45,658 nucleotides of DNA from Crocinitomicaceae bacterium (GTDB lineage: Bacteria; Bacteroidota; Bacteroidia; Flavobacteriales_D; Crocinitomicaceae): positions 1-45,658 of the forward strand of contig JAHEMR010000013.1 in assembly GCA_024643545.1 (NCBI GenBank). The letters are read 5' to 3'. The notes beneath the pieces are model-generated. The model saw nothing but the letters and a program-made list of their open reading frames with translations. It was not told where the DNA came from and did no database searches. Below are positions 16,294 through 26,186 of the stretch, piece by piece. Position 1 is the stretch's first letter. Each line of letters starts with the position of its first letter. The position numbers and the translations under genes are program-made.

Positions 16294-17823
16294 TTAACGT
16301 TCATTTTTTTGAATTTCAAAATTGGTTTCTACTTCCCAATTCGCTCTTATTTTAACAGGATCTTTAAATAACAATACTTGCTCGGCTAATGTTTTAGATT
16401 CAGGTAAAATCGGGTCCCATTTTCCATTTTTATTGCGATCTAATATGATTTTAAACGTATATTCTCCCGGCAATAAATTGGGAAGATTAATTTGTTTTGT
16501 GTCGCTAAAAAGGACTGTGCGAATTGCTTGGTCTTTTTGTAAGACATAAATAATTCCTGCTGAAATTGTATCATTTAATTGAATGCGTAAATCACCGAAA
16601 TCCCGGTCTTGTTTCCACTCAATTTCCTTTTGAAATTTACCTGAGATATTTTCAGTCTTTCCGAGTATTGCACCTTCTGCTAAGGTTAATTGATATTTTT
16701 TTGCGGATTTCATTGGTCGTATTTCAAATGCATTAGCTAGGAAATCCACCTCAAATGAGACAAGACTGCTGTCTTCCATATTCCGCAATGTCATTTTACG
16801 GCTGTCTATCCATTGAATGAAATCGGAACAAGACAGGAAAAAGCGATCTTGCATCCCCTCTTTTTCGTTGTATTGAACGGCAATTTTCGCTGCTTGCTGT
16901 TTCGGTGTGTTTCGGAGAAGAAGCGTATCCTCCGCAATAATGAGTTGCAAATCAATGTCATTCACTTCGCCAATCGAAACTAATAGACTGTCCTCCCCAA
17001 TACCGATTAATTGATTGATGTCGCGCGTTTGTCCGTTCAATTGGATGTTCGTTACATCAAGATTTGTCGGTACATGTACACCAATGATTCCCGGAGGAAT
17101 GATTCGTGCATTTTTAACTTTATCATCCGCAATAGGAAGGGAAACAGGTAATATAAGCGTATCGGATTTTCCTAAGTCCAACTGAATAGGATCAATGAAA
17201 AATCCTTGTTTCTCCAATTTCTGACAACGAATATCTTGATTGACATCAACAAATGCTTTCACAAAATAATTTCCAGGTCGTAAAGCATCAAAGTGTGCAA
17301 GTCCGTCTTTTTGACTTTGCGTAAAGTACCGCGGGCTTTCATCGTCAAAATTTGGATAAAGTCCAACCGTCACTTTCGGTAACCATTCTTTTGAAAAAGC
17401 GTCAAAAATTCGAAGGTTCAAGGATAGTGAATCAATCACTGGCCCTGTAGAAAAGGTAAATTTGACAAGCGAATCATTTCCTTCAGTTACATCTTTAACG
17501 GCAGCATTTAAATATAAGGTATACGTTGTGTTTTTTTCCAAAGAATCGTCAAAGGCTATGCGAAGTGTTCTTTTGGATAATGTACTTTGAAGTTTTGAAT
17601 CTGCGGGTACTAAGACAATTTGCTCCGATGCTTTGTTTAGTTCGATGTATTCATCGAAGGTGAATTCAATGGCTTTTTCAGAAAAGTTTAATTGTTTGTC
17701 CGTTAAGTTCGAGGAGGTTATTTGAGGTGCAATTTCATCTTTCGGCCCACCGGATATTGTTCCAATTTGTCCGCAGGAAAAAACAAGAAATAGAAGACAA
17801 ATTAATGTAAGGAAACGAGCCAT
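16294..17823 (-). CDS. Lipoprotein with an N-terminal Ig-like (Big_5) domain
   Basis: A 509-aa predicted lipoprotein. The signal ends in LVFSC, with the lipidated cysteine at residue 17, followed by GGPKDEIAPQ, the opening of a Bacteroidota family with an SbsA-type Ig-like domain (about residues 30-110). Further beta domains include a carboxypeptidase-regulatory-like segment (GNYFVKAFVDVNQD) and a similar C-terminal repeat (GEYTFKIILDRNKNGKWD). Its role is unknown; surface attachment is likely. The ATG at 17823 is preferred over a TTG two codons upstream. Its start overlaps the fRMsr gene by 22 bp. Confidence 0.82.
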   Translation of the reverse strand: MARFLTLICLLFLVFSCGQIGTISGGPKDEIAPQITSSNLTDKQLNFSEKAIEFTFDEYIELNKASEQIVLVPADSKLQSTLSKRTLRIAFDDSLEKNTTYTLYLNAAVKDVTEGNDSLVKFTFSTGPVIDSLSLNLRIFDAFSKEWLPKVTVGLYPNFDDESPRYFTQSQKDGLAHFDALRPGNYFVKAFVDVNQDIRCQKLEKQGFFIDPIQLDLGKSDTLILPVSLPIADDKVKNARIIPPGIIGVHVPTNLDVTNIQLNGQTRDINQLIGIGEDSLLVSIGEVNDIDLQLIIAEDTLLLRNTPKQQAAKIAVQYNEKEGMQDRFFLSCSDFIQWIDSRKMTLRNMEDSSLVSFEVDFLANAFEIRPMKSAKKYQLTLAEGAILGKTENISGKFQKEIEWKQDRDFGDLRIQLNDTISAGIIYVLQKDQAIRTVLFSDTKQINLPNLLPGEYTFKIILDRNKNGKWDPILPESKTLAEQVLLFKDPVKIRANWEVETNFEIQKNER

Positions 17824-18281
17824 GTACAAAGTTCAGATAAATATTTGACATCGACCTCATCAAAATCATTCAGTTGGTCACTATCTACATCTAACACGCC
17901 AATCACTTCGTTCTCTTTCATCAGTGGAATAACAACTTCACTTTTGGATAAAGAACTGCAAGCAATGTGGCCAGGAAACTGTTCGACATCCGACACGAGG
18001 ATGGCCTTTTTTTGCTCCCAAGATGTTCCACACACACCTTTTCCTATGGAAATTCGTGTACAAGCAATGGGTCCTTGAAACGGACCTAATACAAGCTGAT
18101 TTTCCGACACCAAATAAAATCCAACCCAGAAGAATCCAAACGTTTCCTTCAATGCTGCTGAGGTATTCGCTAAATTGGCAATCCAAGAGGATTCAGTTTT
18201 GGTCAACGCATAAATTTGAGGAAGCAATTCGACGTATTTTTCCTTTTTGGTTTGGCCTGAAATGAATAGTTGCTCGGACAT
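17802..18281 (-). CDS. msrC: Free methionine-(R)-sulfoxide reductase (GAF domain)
   Basis: A 159-aa GAF-domain enzyme that reduces free methionine-R-sulfoxide. All three family cysteines are present: Cys74, Cys84 and Cys108, with exactly the spacing of E. coli MsrC (84, 94, 118). Supporting motifs are GPFQGPIACTRI, GKGVCG and FPGHIACSS. It repairs oxidised methionine in the cytoplasm, which fits loosely with the reductase downstream but does not prove a joint pathway. It is the first gene of the minus-strand run to 13539. Confidence 0.93.
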   Translation of the reverse strand: MSEQLFISGQTKKEKYVELLPQIYALTKTESSWIANLANTSAALKETFGFFWVGFYLVSENQLVLGPFQGPIACTRISIGKGVCGTSWEQKKAILVSDVEQFPGHIACSSLSKSEVVIPLMKENEVIGVLDVDSDQLNDFDEVDVKYLSELCTWLVSLH

Positions 18282-18360
18282 GTATCAATTTCAGCAAATT
18301 TGACGTTTTTACTTCGATTAATCAAGATTTTGAACTATATTCATGTAAAATTCACGTAAT

Positions 18361-19083
18361 ATGCTATCACGAATTCAATTTGACAAGGTGCTATTTTTAG
18401 ACATTGAAACAGTACCTCAAATTTACCAATACCAAGACCTGGATGAAAAAGGACAAGAACTTTTTTACGCTAAGAATAGATTTCAGGTTAGTCCAGAAAA
18501 AAACATCGATACAATTTACAATGAAAAAGGCGGAATTCTTTCGGAGTTTGGTAAAATTGTGTGTATTTCGGTCGGGATGGTGCGCGAAACATCTACGGGG
18601 AAAACAATTCGCTTAAAATCCTACGCGCACGATGATGAGGAAACGCTTCTTCGTCAATTTAAAAAGTTATTAGAGGAACATTACAATACAACGTATCATG
18701 TGATTTGCGGACACAATTCGAAAGAGTTTGACATCCCCTATATCTGTCGACGCATGTTGATTAATGGGATCTCTCTACCTGGAATTTTGGATATTGCCGG
18801 TAAAAAACCATGGGAAATAAACCATTTAGATACTTTAGAGTTATGGAAGTTTGGAGATTATAAGGCATTTACTTCATTGGCATTGTTATGCCATGTATTC
18901 AAAATTCCCACACCAAAAGATGATATTTCAGGAGCAGATGTAGCACGTGTTTATTACGAGGAAAACGATTTGGATCGGATTCGTATTTATTGTGAGAAAG
19001 ATGTCGTTGCCCTGATACAATTGTTGTTACGCATGCGTGGTGATGCCTTGGTGGAAGAAGATAATATTTCTTCTGCTAATTAA
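18361..19083 (+). CDS. Predicted 3'-5' exonuclease (PolB-like DnaQ fold)
   Basis: A 240-aa DEDD exonuclease of the DNA_pol_B_exo2 type. The acidic residues are visible in LFLDIETVPQ (Asp14, Glu16), in HNSKEFDIPYICRR and near the C-terminus in YCEKDVVALIQLLLRM. There is no polymerase domain. It is probably a stand-alone nuclease in DNA repair or RNA turnover; the substrate is unknown. It heads a plus-strand run with ruvC, the YdeI-like gene and rnhA, all but one of them nucleic-acid enzymes. Confidence 0.85.
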   Translation: MLSRIQFDKVLFLDIETVPQIYQYQDLDEKGQELFYAKNRFQVSPEKNIDTIYNEKGGILSEFGKIVCISVGMVRETSTGKTIRLKSYAHDDEETLLRQFKKLLEEHYNTTYHVICGHNSKEFDIPYICRRMLINGISLPGILDIAGKKPWEINHLDTLELWKFGDYKAFTSLALLCHVFKIPTPKDDISGADVARVYYEENDLDRIRIYCEKDVVALIQLLLRMRGDALVEEDNISSAN

Positions 19084-19157
19084 TTCCATAAACGATTTAC
19101 CTTCGGAACGCCTCCTTATCTAAACATTGATTAGCTTTAAACCCGAATTGATATAAA

Positions 19158-19718
19158 ATGACGGAAGACAAGATTATTCTTGGTATTGACCCCGGAACGA
19201 CAGTAATGGGTTATGGACTGATTCATGTGAAGAAGAATCAACTTCATATGCTTAATTTTGGCATTATTCAATTGAATAAATTGGCAAATCATCCAGATAA
19301 ATTAAAACGAATTCTTGATCGTTTAAACGGACTTATCGCTGAATACAAACCTGATGAAATGGCGATTGAAGCACCCTTTTTTGGGAAGAATGTGCAATCG
19401 ATGCTAAAACTAGGACGTGCACAGGGTGTCGCGATTGCAGCCTGTTTGAATCACAATATTCCATTTGAGGAGTACACCCCAAGGAGAATCAAACAATCCA
19501 TCACTGGAAGTGGTGCCGCTTCAAAAGAACAAGTGGCTGCCATGCTCCAAAAGCTTTTGAATTTTCAAGATATGCCGAAATACTTGGATGCTACGGATGG
19601 ATTAGCAGCCGCTGTTTGTCATCATTTTTCCAATGGAATAGGGGAGCACAATAAAACAAAAGGTGATTCTTGGACCGCATTTTTGAGTGAGAATCCCAAG
19701 CGTTTAAAATCTAAATAA
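19158..19718 (+). CDS. ruvC: Crossover junction endodeoxyribonuclease RuvC
   Basis: A 186-aa Holliday-junction resolvase of the RNase H fold. Catalytic acids are visible: Asp11 in GIDPGTTVMGYG, Glu in AIEAPFFGKN and the Asp pair in DATDGLAAAVCHH. The segment KLGRAQGVAIAAC is also typical. The C-terminal tail of about 25 residues is longer than in E. coli RuvC (173 aa). ruvA and ruvB are not in the window. It ends three bases before the YdeI-like gene. Confidence 0.97.
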   Translation: MTEDKIILGIDPGTTVMGYGLIHVKKNQLHMLNFGIIQLNKLANHPDKLKRILDRLNGLIAEYKPDEMAIEAPFFGKNVQSMLKLGRAQGVAIAACLNHNIPFEEYTPRRIKQSITGSGAASKEQVAAMLQKLLNFQDMPKYLDATDGLAAAVCHHFSNGIGEHNKTKGDSWTAFLSENPKRLKSK

Positions 19719-19721
19719 GTC

Positions 19722-20333
19722 ATGATTCAAGATTCTCGTGTCGATGCATTTATTGAAAAATCCGCTGATTTCGCACGTCCCATACTACAGGAAATGAGGT
19801 CCATCGTTCAGGAAGCACATCCTGAATTAGAGGAAACATGGAAGTGGAGTTTCCCAAATTACACCTTGAATGGCAAAATAATCTGTTCCTTCAGTGCGTT
19901 TAAACACCATTGTTCTTTTGGATTTTGGCTGGGTTCTCAAATGCAGGATCCACATCATATTTTAGAACAGGTTGGAAAAACAGCGATGGGAAGTTTAGGT
20001 AAAATTACAGATGTCTCACAATTACCCAAGCGCGAAATCTTAATAGCCTATATTCAACAGGCGATTGAATTATCGGAAAAAGGCGTCACTGTTCAGAAAA
20101 AATCTCCAGATCTTGAAACACTTGAAAAAACGAGCATAGATTACCCTGAATTCTTTTTGAATGCTCAAAGTGAAGGCCTCAGTTTTGATCAACTAAGTCC
20201 ATCACAACGTAAAGAATATGTTACTTGGATTTTTGATTCTAAAACGTCAGAAACTAAAAATAAACGAATCAAAACGATGTTGGAGAACCTAAAAGAGGGG
20301 AAATCACTTCATTGGAAATACCACAAAAAATAA
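19722..20333 (+). CDS. YdeI/OmpD-associated family protein (DUF1801 plus OmdA)
   Basis: A 203-aa cytoplasmic protein. Residues about 15-115 form a DUF1801 domain (PELEETWKWSFPNYTLNGK, FWLGSQM), and 130-200 an OmdA-like bacteriocin-protection domain ending in SPSQRKEYVTWIFDSK and ETKNKRIKTML. Relatives include YdeI-like proteins linked to peptide resistance, but the biochemical role is not known. It starts three bases after ruvC and its stop shares a base with the rnhA ATG. Confidence 0.85.
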   Translation: MIQDSRVDAFIEKSADFARPILQEMRSIVQEAHPELEETWKWSFPNYTLNGKIICSFSAFKHHCSFGFWLGSQMQDPHHILEQVGKTAMGSLGKITDVSQLPKREILIAYIQQAIELSEKGVTVQKKSPDLETLEKTSIDYPEFFLNAQSEGLSFDQLSPSQRKEYVTWIFDSKTSETKNKRIKTMLENLKEGKSLHWKYHKK

Positions 20334-20794
20334 TGTCAGAAATAAAAGTTTATACAGACGGTTCTTCGCGCGGAAATCCTGGTCCAGGTGGGTACGGTGC
20401 CATTCTTATTTTTGGTCACCAACGAAAAGAGTTGGCCCAAGGATTTAGAAAAACCACAAATAACCGCATGGAACTAATGGCGGTTTGTGCGGCTTTGGAG
20501 AAAATCAAATCTGACAAATACCCAGTAACCGTTTATTCTGATTCCAAGTATGTCATCGATTCCATTACCAAAGGATGGGTTTTTGGTTGGGTAAAAAAGG
20601 ACTTTAAAGACAAAAAAAACAAAGACCTTTGGTTACGCTACTTAAAATCACATAGCCGTTTTAAATTGAAATTTGTTTGGGTGAAAGGTCACGCTGGTCA
20701 TCCTGAAAATGAACGTTGCGATGAACTGGCTGTTCAAGCCGCGCTTCAAGGGCCACATTTAATTGATTCAATTTTCGAAAACGAAGCGAATTAA
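20333..20794 (+). CDS. rnhA: Ribonuclease HI
   Basis: A 153-aa endonuclease that cuts RNA in RNA-DNA hybrids. Catalytic residues appear in [17 protein letters not shown] (Asp8), NRMELMAV (Glu), [11 protein letters not shown] (Asp) and [15 protein letters not shown] (Asp). The ATG at 20333 overlaps the preceding stop in TAATG and gives the normal family length; an upstream TTG at 20312 adds seven residues with no counterpart. Its stop interlocks with that of the methionine synthase gene in TTAA at 20791-20794. Confidence 0.97.
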   Translation: MSEIKVYTDGSSRGNPGPGGYGAILIFGHQRKELAQGFRKTTNNRMELMAVCAALEKIKSDKYPVTVYSDSKYVIDSITKGWVFGWVKKDFKDKKNKDLWLRYLKSHSRFKLKFVWVKGHAGHPENERCDELAVQAALQGPHLIDSIFENEAN

Positions 20795-23454
20795 ACCAAA
20801 ATAGATGAGTACCAACGCGAAATGGAATCGAAATCCTCATTTTTTCGCAAAGCAAGGTCTCGCACTTGTTCCTCGGTAATTTTCCCTAAACCAAAGTACT
20901 TCGCATCTGGGTGCGCAAAATACCAGCCACTCACGGATGAAGCAGGAGTCATTGCTAAACTTTCTGTTAAGGAAACACCAATGGAGTCTGTTGCGTTCAA
21001 CAAATTGAAGATGGTCAACTTCTCCAAATGATCCGGACACGCAGGATATCCCGGTGCTGGACGAATGCCGCGGTATTTTTCTTGAATTAATTCTTCATTT
21101 GAAAAAGCGTCAATGGTTTCATATCCCCAATAATCGGTTCGAACAAGGTGATGTAAATACTCTGCCAGCGCTTCCGCTAAGCGATCGGCTAATGCTTTCA
21201 CCATGATGGAGCTGTAATCGTCATGATCTTTTTCAAATCTCTCTACGTGTTCATCAAGTCCAATACCTGTTGTCACAACAAATGCTCCAATGTAATCCTG
21301 TATGCCACTTACTTTGGGTGCAATAAAATCTGATAAGGCAATATTCGACTGTCCGAGTGCTTTTTTTGTTTGTTGCCTCAGTGTACGTTGTATGAATAAG
21401 TGTTCTTCAGTGGAACAAGAATCCGTGATTTCAATGTCGTCTCCAATGCTATTTGCTGGAAAAAGTCCAAAGATTGCTTTTGCTTTTACCCATGAATGAC
21501 GCACGATGTCACCTAACATCTTTTGTGCATCTTCGAATAGATTTGTTGCTTCTGCACCAACGATTTTATCGCTCAAAATTGCAGGAAATTTCCCGTGTAA
21601 TTCCCAAGTCTGAAAGAATGGTGTCCAGTCAATATATGGAACCAATATATCCAGTGAAACTTCCAATTCATGCGTTCCCAGTTTCTTTGGAACAGCAATG
21701 TTTGATTCAGAAAAATCAAGTGTAGATTTATTTAATCGCGCATCTGATATGGATAATAATTCTTTTGCTGCGCGGTGCTTTTCATGGTGTTCTCTTAATC
21801 GTTGGTATTCTTCTTTCAATTGTATAATGAAAGCATCTTTTTTCGCGCCAAGTAAACTTTCAACAACCGTAACGGACCTCGAAGCGTCAAGCACATGGAC
21901 TGCTTGTCCAGCGTTGTAAAACTGATCGATTTTCACCGCTGTGTGAACTTTAGAAGTTGTTGCTCCACCTATCAGTAATGGAATACTCAATCCTGCTCGT
22001 TCCATTTCCTTTGCCATGTGAACCATCTCGTCCAAACTTGGCGTAATGAGGCCACTTAAACCAATGACATCAACTTTTTCCTCAATCGCGGTTTGAATGA
22101 TTTTTTCAGCTGGAACCATGACACCAATGTCAATTACTTCATAGTTGTTACAAGCAAGAACGACACCCACAATATTTTTTCCAATATCGTGAACGTCCCC
22201 TTTTACAGTGGCCATTAATATTTTTCCGGCGTAGGAACTCTTTCCGTCTTTTTCTGCTTCGATGTATGGTAGTAAGTACGCTACTGCTTTTTTCATGACA
22301 CGTGCTGACTTCACTACTTGAGGAAGGAACATTTTACCACTTCCAAACAAATCACCAACGGTATTCATACCGTCCATCAATGGTCCCTCAATCACTTCGA
22401 TAGGTCGTTCAAATAAGTGACGACATTCTTCTACGTCCTCGTCGATGAATTCCACTAGTCCCTTTACTAATGCATAAGATAAGCGTTCTTTGACGGGTGC
22501 ATTTCTCCAACTTAAATCGATTTCTTTTTTCTTTCCATCGCCTTTAACCGTTTCAGCTAATTCCAATAAACGCTCAGTTGCATCTGGACGACGATTCAAT
22601 AGAACATCCTCAACATATTCTAATAGTTGTGGCTCAATGTCACTGTAAACTTCCAGCATACTTGGATTTACAATCCCCATATCCATGCCATGTGCAATCG
22701 CATGATACAAGAAAGCAGAATGCATGGCTTCGCGCACTTTATTATTTCCACGAAATGAAAAGGAGACATTTGAAACACCTCCACTGACATGCGCACCAGG
22801 TAGGTTCGTACGAATCCACTTTGTGGCTTTGAAAAAGTCTAGTGCATTGTTATTGTGTTCTTCCATTCCTGTTGCGACAGGAAAGATATTTGGGTCAAAA
22901 ATGATGTCATCTTTAGGGAAAAGCACCACTTCGGTAAGAATAGTGTAAGATCGTTGGCAGATCTCAATTCGGCGTTCGTAACTATCCGCTTGACCATTTT
23001 CGTCAAAAGCCATGACGATGACTGCCGCGCCATATCGCTTTATTTTTTTTGCTTGTTCAATGAATTTTTCTTCACCTTCTTTCAATGAAATTGAATTGAC
23101 AATTCCCTTCCCTTGAACGCATTTTAATCCGGCCTCGATGATTTCCCACTTCGAACTATCGATCATAATTGGAACGCGTGCAATATCTGGTTCTGCCGCG
23201 ATGAGGTTTAAGAAACGAATCATGGCTTCCTTTCCATCGATCATTCCTTCATCCATGTTGATGTCAATAATTTGTGCGCCACCTTCTACTTGCTCGCGAG
23301 CAACAGCAATGGCTGCTTCATAATCTCCTTCCTGAATCATGCGCAAAAAAGCCCGTGACCCGGTCACATTGGTGCGTTCACCAATATTGATAAAGTTGCT
23401 TTCCGCATTTACAATGAGTGGTTCGAGTCCGGATAATTTCAATGAATTTGACAT
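20791..23454 (-). CDS. metH: Methionine synthase, cobalamin-dependent, C-terminal part
   Basis: An 887-aa protein equal to the last three quarters of E. coli MetH. In order: pterin-binding barrel (about 15-275, with [16 protein letters not shown]), the cap and B12-binding domains with [12 protein letters not shown] (His422 is the lower cobalt ligand), and the reactivation domain with [12 protein letters not shown]. It takes the methyl group from methyl-tetrahydrofolate through cobalamin. The homocysteine domain is encoded by the gene 19 bp upstream; together they have 1216 residues against 1227 in E. coli MetH. Both are under a SAM-I riboswitch. Confidence 0.96.
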   Translation of the reverse strand: MSNSLKLSGLEPLIVNAESNFINIGERTNVTGSRAFLRMIQEGDYEAAIAVAREQVEGGAQIIDINMDEGMIDGKEAMIRFLNLIAAEPDIARVPIMIDSSKWEIIEAGLKCVQGKGIVNSISLKEGEEKFIEQAKKIKRYGAAVIVMAFDENGQADSYERRIEICQRSYTILTEVVLFPKDDIIFDPNIFPVATGMEEHNNNALDFFKATKWIRTNLPGAHVSGGVSNVSFSFRGNNKVREAMHSAFLYHAIAHGMDMGIVNPSMLEVYSDIEPQLLEYVEDVLLNRRPDATERLLELAETVKGDGKKKEIDLSWRNAPVKERLSYALVKGLVEFIDEDVEECRHLFERPIEVIEGPLMDGMNTVGDLFGSGKMFLPQVVKSARVMKKAVAYLLPYIEAEKDGKSSYAGKILMATVKGDVHDIGKNIVGVVLACNNYEVIDIGVMVPAEKIIQTAIEEKVDVIGLSGLITPSLDEMVHMAKEMERAGLSIPLLIGGATTSKVHTAVKIDQFYNAGQAVHVLDASRSVTVVESLLGAKKDAFIIQLKEEYQRLREHHEKHRAAKELLSISDARLNKSTLDFSESNIAVPKKLGTHELEVSLDILVPYIDWTPFFQTWELHGKFPAILSDKIVGAEATNLFEDAQKMLGDIVRHSWVKAKAIFGLFPANSIGDDIEITDSCSTEEHLFIQRTLRQQTKKALGQSNIALSDFIAPKVSGIQDYIGAFVVTTGIGLDEHVERFEKDHDDYSSIMVKALADRLAEALAEYLHHLVRTDYWGYETIDAFSNEELIQEKYRGIRPAPGYPACPDHLEKLTIFNLLNATDSIGVSLTESLAMTPASSVSGWYFAHPDAKYFGLGKITEEQVRDLALRKNEDFDSISRWYSSILV

Positions 23455-23473
23455 TTTTTTGAGGAAAAGTGGG

Positions 23474-24463
23474 TTATGCTAAGTTTATTTGGCGAGGTGC
23501 GTAATTTTTCGCGATGTCCGCAATTGCTTTAATGTGTTCCGGTGTTGTTCCGCAGCAACCACCAATTATATTGACTAACCCTTCGTCGAGAAAAGTCTTG
23601 ATTTGATTTGCCATCATTTGTGGACTTTCTTCGTATTGTCCGAATTCATTTGGTAGTCCGGCATTTGGATGGGCACTGACTGCGAACGTTGATTTTTCAT
23701 TTAAAATTTGCAAATATGGACGCATCATTGATGCCCCCAAGGCACAATTTAATCCAATGGATAGCAAAGGCATATGGGATAAGGAAATTAAAAATGCTTC
23801 GGTTGTTTGTCCGGTTAAGGTTCGTCCACTTTGATCTGTAATTGTTCCTGAAACCATGATCGGAAGTTTTACTTGTCGTTCGTCGTAAACCTCATCAATG
23901 GCAAAAAGTGCTGCTTTTGCATTGAGTGTATCAAAAATGGTTTCAACGAGTAGAAGATCAACTCCTCCATCGATCAATGCATTGACTTGCTGCTTATAGG
24001 CAAGAACAAGATCATCGAAGCTTACAGCTCTAAATCCAGGATCATTGACATCTGGAGAAATGGAAGCCGTGCGATTCGTAGGCCCAATAGATCCAGCAAC
24101 GAATCTTGTTCGGTCTGTAAATTCAGCACACACTTCTTTGGCGATTTTCGCGCTTTCGAAGTTAATGGCATAAACAGCGTCCTCAAGTCCGTAATCTGCT
24201 TGAGCAATGGTCGTTCCAGAGAACGTATTTGTTTCAACGATGTCCGCTCCAGCTTGCAAGTACTGTCGATGTATGTCTTTAATGATTTCAGGTCTGGTGA
24301 TGGAGAGGAGGTCATTGTTTCCTTTCAACGGTTTATCATGTTTTTCAAATGCACCTTCACGAAAGTCGAATTCTTCCAAATCGTGCCGTTGAATCATGGT
24401 CCCCATGGCTCCGTCTAATACTAAAATGCGTGTGGCTAATGCTGTTTCTAATGCGCTTTTCAT
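23474..24463 (-). CDS. metH: Methionine synthase, homocysteine S-methyltransferase part
   Basis: A 329-aa zinc barrel equal to the N-terminal domain of MetH. It binds homocysteine through zinc held by Cys240 (GLNCALG) and Cys303-Cys304 (GGCCGT); [10 protein letters not shown] is the family's opening motif. It needs the B12 protein encoded next to it. The split is not a frameshift: each gene has its own ATG, a stop lies between them, and a two-gene MetH is common in Bacteroidota. It is the first gene after the SAM riboswitch. Confidence 0.95.
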   Translation of the reverse strand: MKSALETALATRILVLDGAMGTMIQRHDLEEFDFREGAFEKHDKPLKGNNDLLSITRPEIIKDIHRQYLQAGADIVETNTFSGTTIAQADYGLEDAVYAINFESAKIAKEVCAEFTDRTRFVAGSIGPTNRTASISPDVNDPGFRAVSFDDLVLAYKQQVNALIDGGVDLLLVETIFDTLNAKAALFAIDEVYDERQVKLPIMVSGTITDQSGRTLTGQTTEAFLISLSHMPLLSIGLNCALGASMMRPYLQILNEKSTFAVSAHPNAGLPNEFGQYEESPQMMANQIKTFLDEGLVNIIGGCCGTTPEHIKAIADIAKNYAPRQINLA

Positions 24464-24491
24464 GTGCGTGTAATAACAAAGAAATGTGTCG

Positions 24492-24508
24492 GAAACAACG
24501 GTTGTTTC
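24492..24508 (-). promoter_or_regulatory. Hairpin between the SAM riboswitch and the metH start
   Basis: GAAACAA (minus strand) pairs with TTGTTTC around a CCG loop, a 7-bp stem with no T-run after it. An alternative hairpin GTTG-AAA-CAAC (24501-24511) overlaps it and takes three bases of the riboswitch P1 strand. It may form the expression platform, acting on translation or on an unseen terminator; this is inferred. Confidence 0.4.
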
Positions 24509-24612
24509 AACTTATCTTTTTCCATAATCAGGAATCGGATTTGGCACCTTTTCCATGAAGGCAGGTTGCCAAGGTTTCGTAGGGCCAGTCCCTCCACCTT
24601 TCTTTATAAGTT
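24509..24612 (-). promoter_or_regulatory. SAM-I (S-box) riboswitch
   Basis: The minus strand carries the conserved S-box core in order: GGTGGAGGGACTGGCCC (24598-24582), GAAACCTTGGCAACC (24578-24564), GGTGCCAAATCC (24548-24537) and the closing GATAAG. The outer helix P1 is formed by AACTTAT (24612-24606) and ATAAGTT (24515-24509), seven base pairs. It lies 46 bp before the first metH gene, so S-adenosylmethionine should repress methionine synthesis. The identification rests on motif order and P1 pairing read by eye. Confidence 0.95.
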
Positions 24613-24632
24613 TATTTAAATGAACGTGTCTG

Positions 24633-24640
24633 CAAAATTA
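24633..24640 (-). promoter_or_regulatory. -7 promoter box TAATTTTG before the SAM riboswitch
   Basis: Exact TAnnTTTG match on the minus strand, 20 bp before the riboswitch P1 helix, so the transcript would begin close to the aptamer. No good -33 TTG at 17-23 bp; one TTTTG is about 27 bp away. Confidence 0.55.
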
Positions 24641-24674
24641 CGTCATTTTTATTTTTTTAACTAATTTCAAAACG

Positions 24675-25043
24675 ATGAAAAACACAAACTTTTTTTCGGC
24701 AGTGAAAATTGCCATTATTGGAATTCGAGAACTATTTTTTGAAAGCCGAAATGCTCGAATTCAATTAGTCGTTTTCTCTTTGGTTTTAGTGGCAGGATTC
24801 GTAGTTGATTTGAATCGATTCGAATGGCTTTGGATCATAGGCGCAAGTGCTTTCGTTTTCACACTCGAGGCAATAAACACGAGTATTGAATTATTGGCTG
24901 ATGTCTACACGATGGAATACAACGAGAAAATCAAACAAATTAAAGACATTGCAGCAGGTGCGGTGTTGATTGCGAGTATTTTCGCTTTCATCGTTGGGCT
25001 CTCCATTTTCATTCCTCATTTAAGCGCAATGTTTAAATTGTAA
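24675..25043 (+). CDS. dgkA: Diacylglycerol kinase / undecaprenol kinase family
   Basis: A 122-aa inner-membrane kinase with three transmembrane helices. The catalytic Glu65 and metal-binding Glu72 in EAINTSIE have the spacing of Glu69 and Glu76 in E. coli DgkA, and KDIAAGAVL follows. It phosphorylates diacylglycerol or undecaprenol; which one cannot be told. The 3' end overlaps dprA by 24 bp on the opposite strand. Confidence 0.9.
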   Translation: MKNTNFFSAVKIAIIGIRELFFESRNARIQLVVFSLVLVAGFVVDLNRFEWLWIIGASAFVFTLEAINTSIELLADVYTMEYNEKIKQIKDIAAGAVLIASIFAFIVGLSIFIPHLSAMFKL

Positions 25044-26123
25044 GGAATAACGTTTCCCTGATCCCGATTGCACAATATTTTTCATCTCTAATTGAAACAA
25101 TAGCACGTTCAATTGGGAGGTGCTAAATCCGGATTTCATTGCGATAACATCAATATGCGCTTCTTTTAATTCAACTAAAATTTGGAACACCTTTAATTCA
25201 CTGGCTTCTAATTCAGGAAACAATTCGAGTTGTTTTTTAGGCATTTCCAACTGCCAATTCATGAACGTTAAAAAATCTGCTCCATTTTGGATTAAATGCG
25301 CTTTCTGTTTTTGAATTAACCAATTACAGCCCTCGGATTGTTCTTGGTGAACGCTGCCTGGAAACGCAAAAACGTCCCTGTTGTAATCATTCCCAAGTTC
25401 CGCAGTGATGATGGACCCACCTTTTGTCTTACTTTCGACCACAATTATTGCATCTGACATCCCAGCAATGATCCGATTCCTCATGGGGAAGTTCATGCGG
25501 TCTGGTTTTGTACCAACGATGAATTCACTAATCCATCCTCCGTTTTCCAGCATTCTTTCCGCAACTTTTCGATGTTGGTATGGATAAATCCGATCTAAAC
25601 TATGTCCAAAAACTCCAATATTGAAAATTCCTTTGTTCACACATGTCTCATGAACATGGATGTCTACTCCATAAGCAAGTCCACTGACAACTGTTAATTC
25701 AGTTGATTGGATTGTTTCAAGTAATTCTTCAACGAGTTTACGTCCATATTCGGTTTGATTCCTTGTTCCAACAATCGAAACGACATTCGGCTGATTTAAA
25801 TGGGAGAGTCCTTTTGAAAATAGGATAATTGGCGCATCTGCACATTGCCGCAGACGCCTCGGATAATCTTCATCCATAAAAAAATGAGATTGAATTTTAT
25901 TCCGCTCATTAAACACGAGTTGTTTTTCAGCTATTTGTAAGGCACCTTCCCGATTCATCTCTTTTAAAATCGAATACGCAACGCCGGTTTGCAGGTGTAA
26001 TTCTCGGTCGTTTTGCGTGAATAGATCGTTCAGACAAGCTAATTTCCCAAGGATTCGAGTGGCTCTTGAAGGACCAATACCATTCAGTTGTCCAAGGGCG
26101 ATTTTGTAAAGTTCAAGTGACAT
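25020..26123 (-). CDS. dprA: DNA-processing protein DprA
   Basis: A 367-aa protein that binds single-stranded DNA and loads RecA during natural transformation. It has an N-terminal helix-hairpin-helix region (GIGPSRATRILGKL), the Rossmann-like core with VSIVGTRNQTEYG, VVSGLAYGVD and FPGSVHQEQSEGCN, and a C-terminal winged helix from about residue 305. The ATG at 26123 is preferred to a TTG at 26132. Its presence suggests that the organism can process incoming DNA, though no other competence gene is nearby. Confidence 0.95.
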   Translation of the reverse strand: MSLELYKIALGQLNGIGPSRATRILGKLACLNDLFTQNDRELHLQTGVAYSILKEMNREGALQIAEKQLVFNERNKIQSHFFMDEDYPRRLRQCADAPIILFSKGLSHLNQPNVVSIVGTRNQTEYGRKLVEELLETIQSTELTVVSGLAYGVDIHVHETCVNKGIFNIGVFGHSLDRIYPYQHRKVAERMLENGGWISEFIVGTKPDRMNFPMRNRIIAGMSDAIIVVESKTKGGSIITAELGNDYNRDVFAFPGSVHQEQSEGCNWLIQKQKAHLIQNGADFLTFMNWQLEMPKKQLELFPELEASELKVFQILVELKEAHIDVIAMKSGFSTSQLNVLLFQLEMKNIVQSGSGKRYSLQFKHCA

Positions 26124-26186
26124 AAAATTCAAAAAAATGATTAGATTCGTAACATTAAGTTAATAAAAAACATCAGGCTTTCCAGC

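Noticed and set aside
22578..24418. Several open frames of 60-140 codons on the plus strand over metH
   Set aside because: They are antisense shadows of a strongly coding frame, with no family resemblance and atypical composition.
20791..24463. Frameshifted or broken metH
   Set aside because: The two parts have their own ATG, a 19-bp gap and complete domains with all metal ligands, and a two-gene MetH is common in Bacteroidota.
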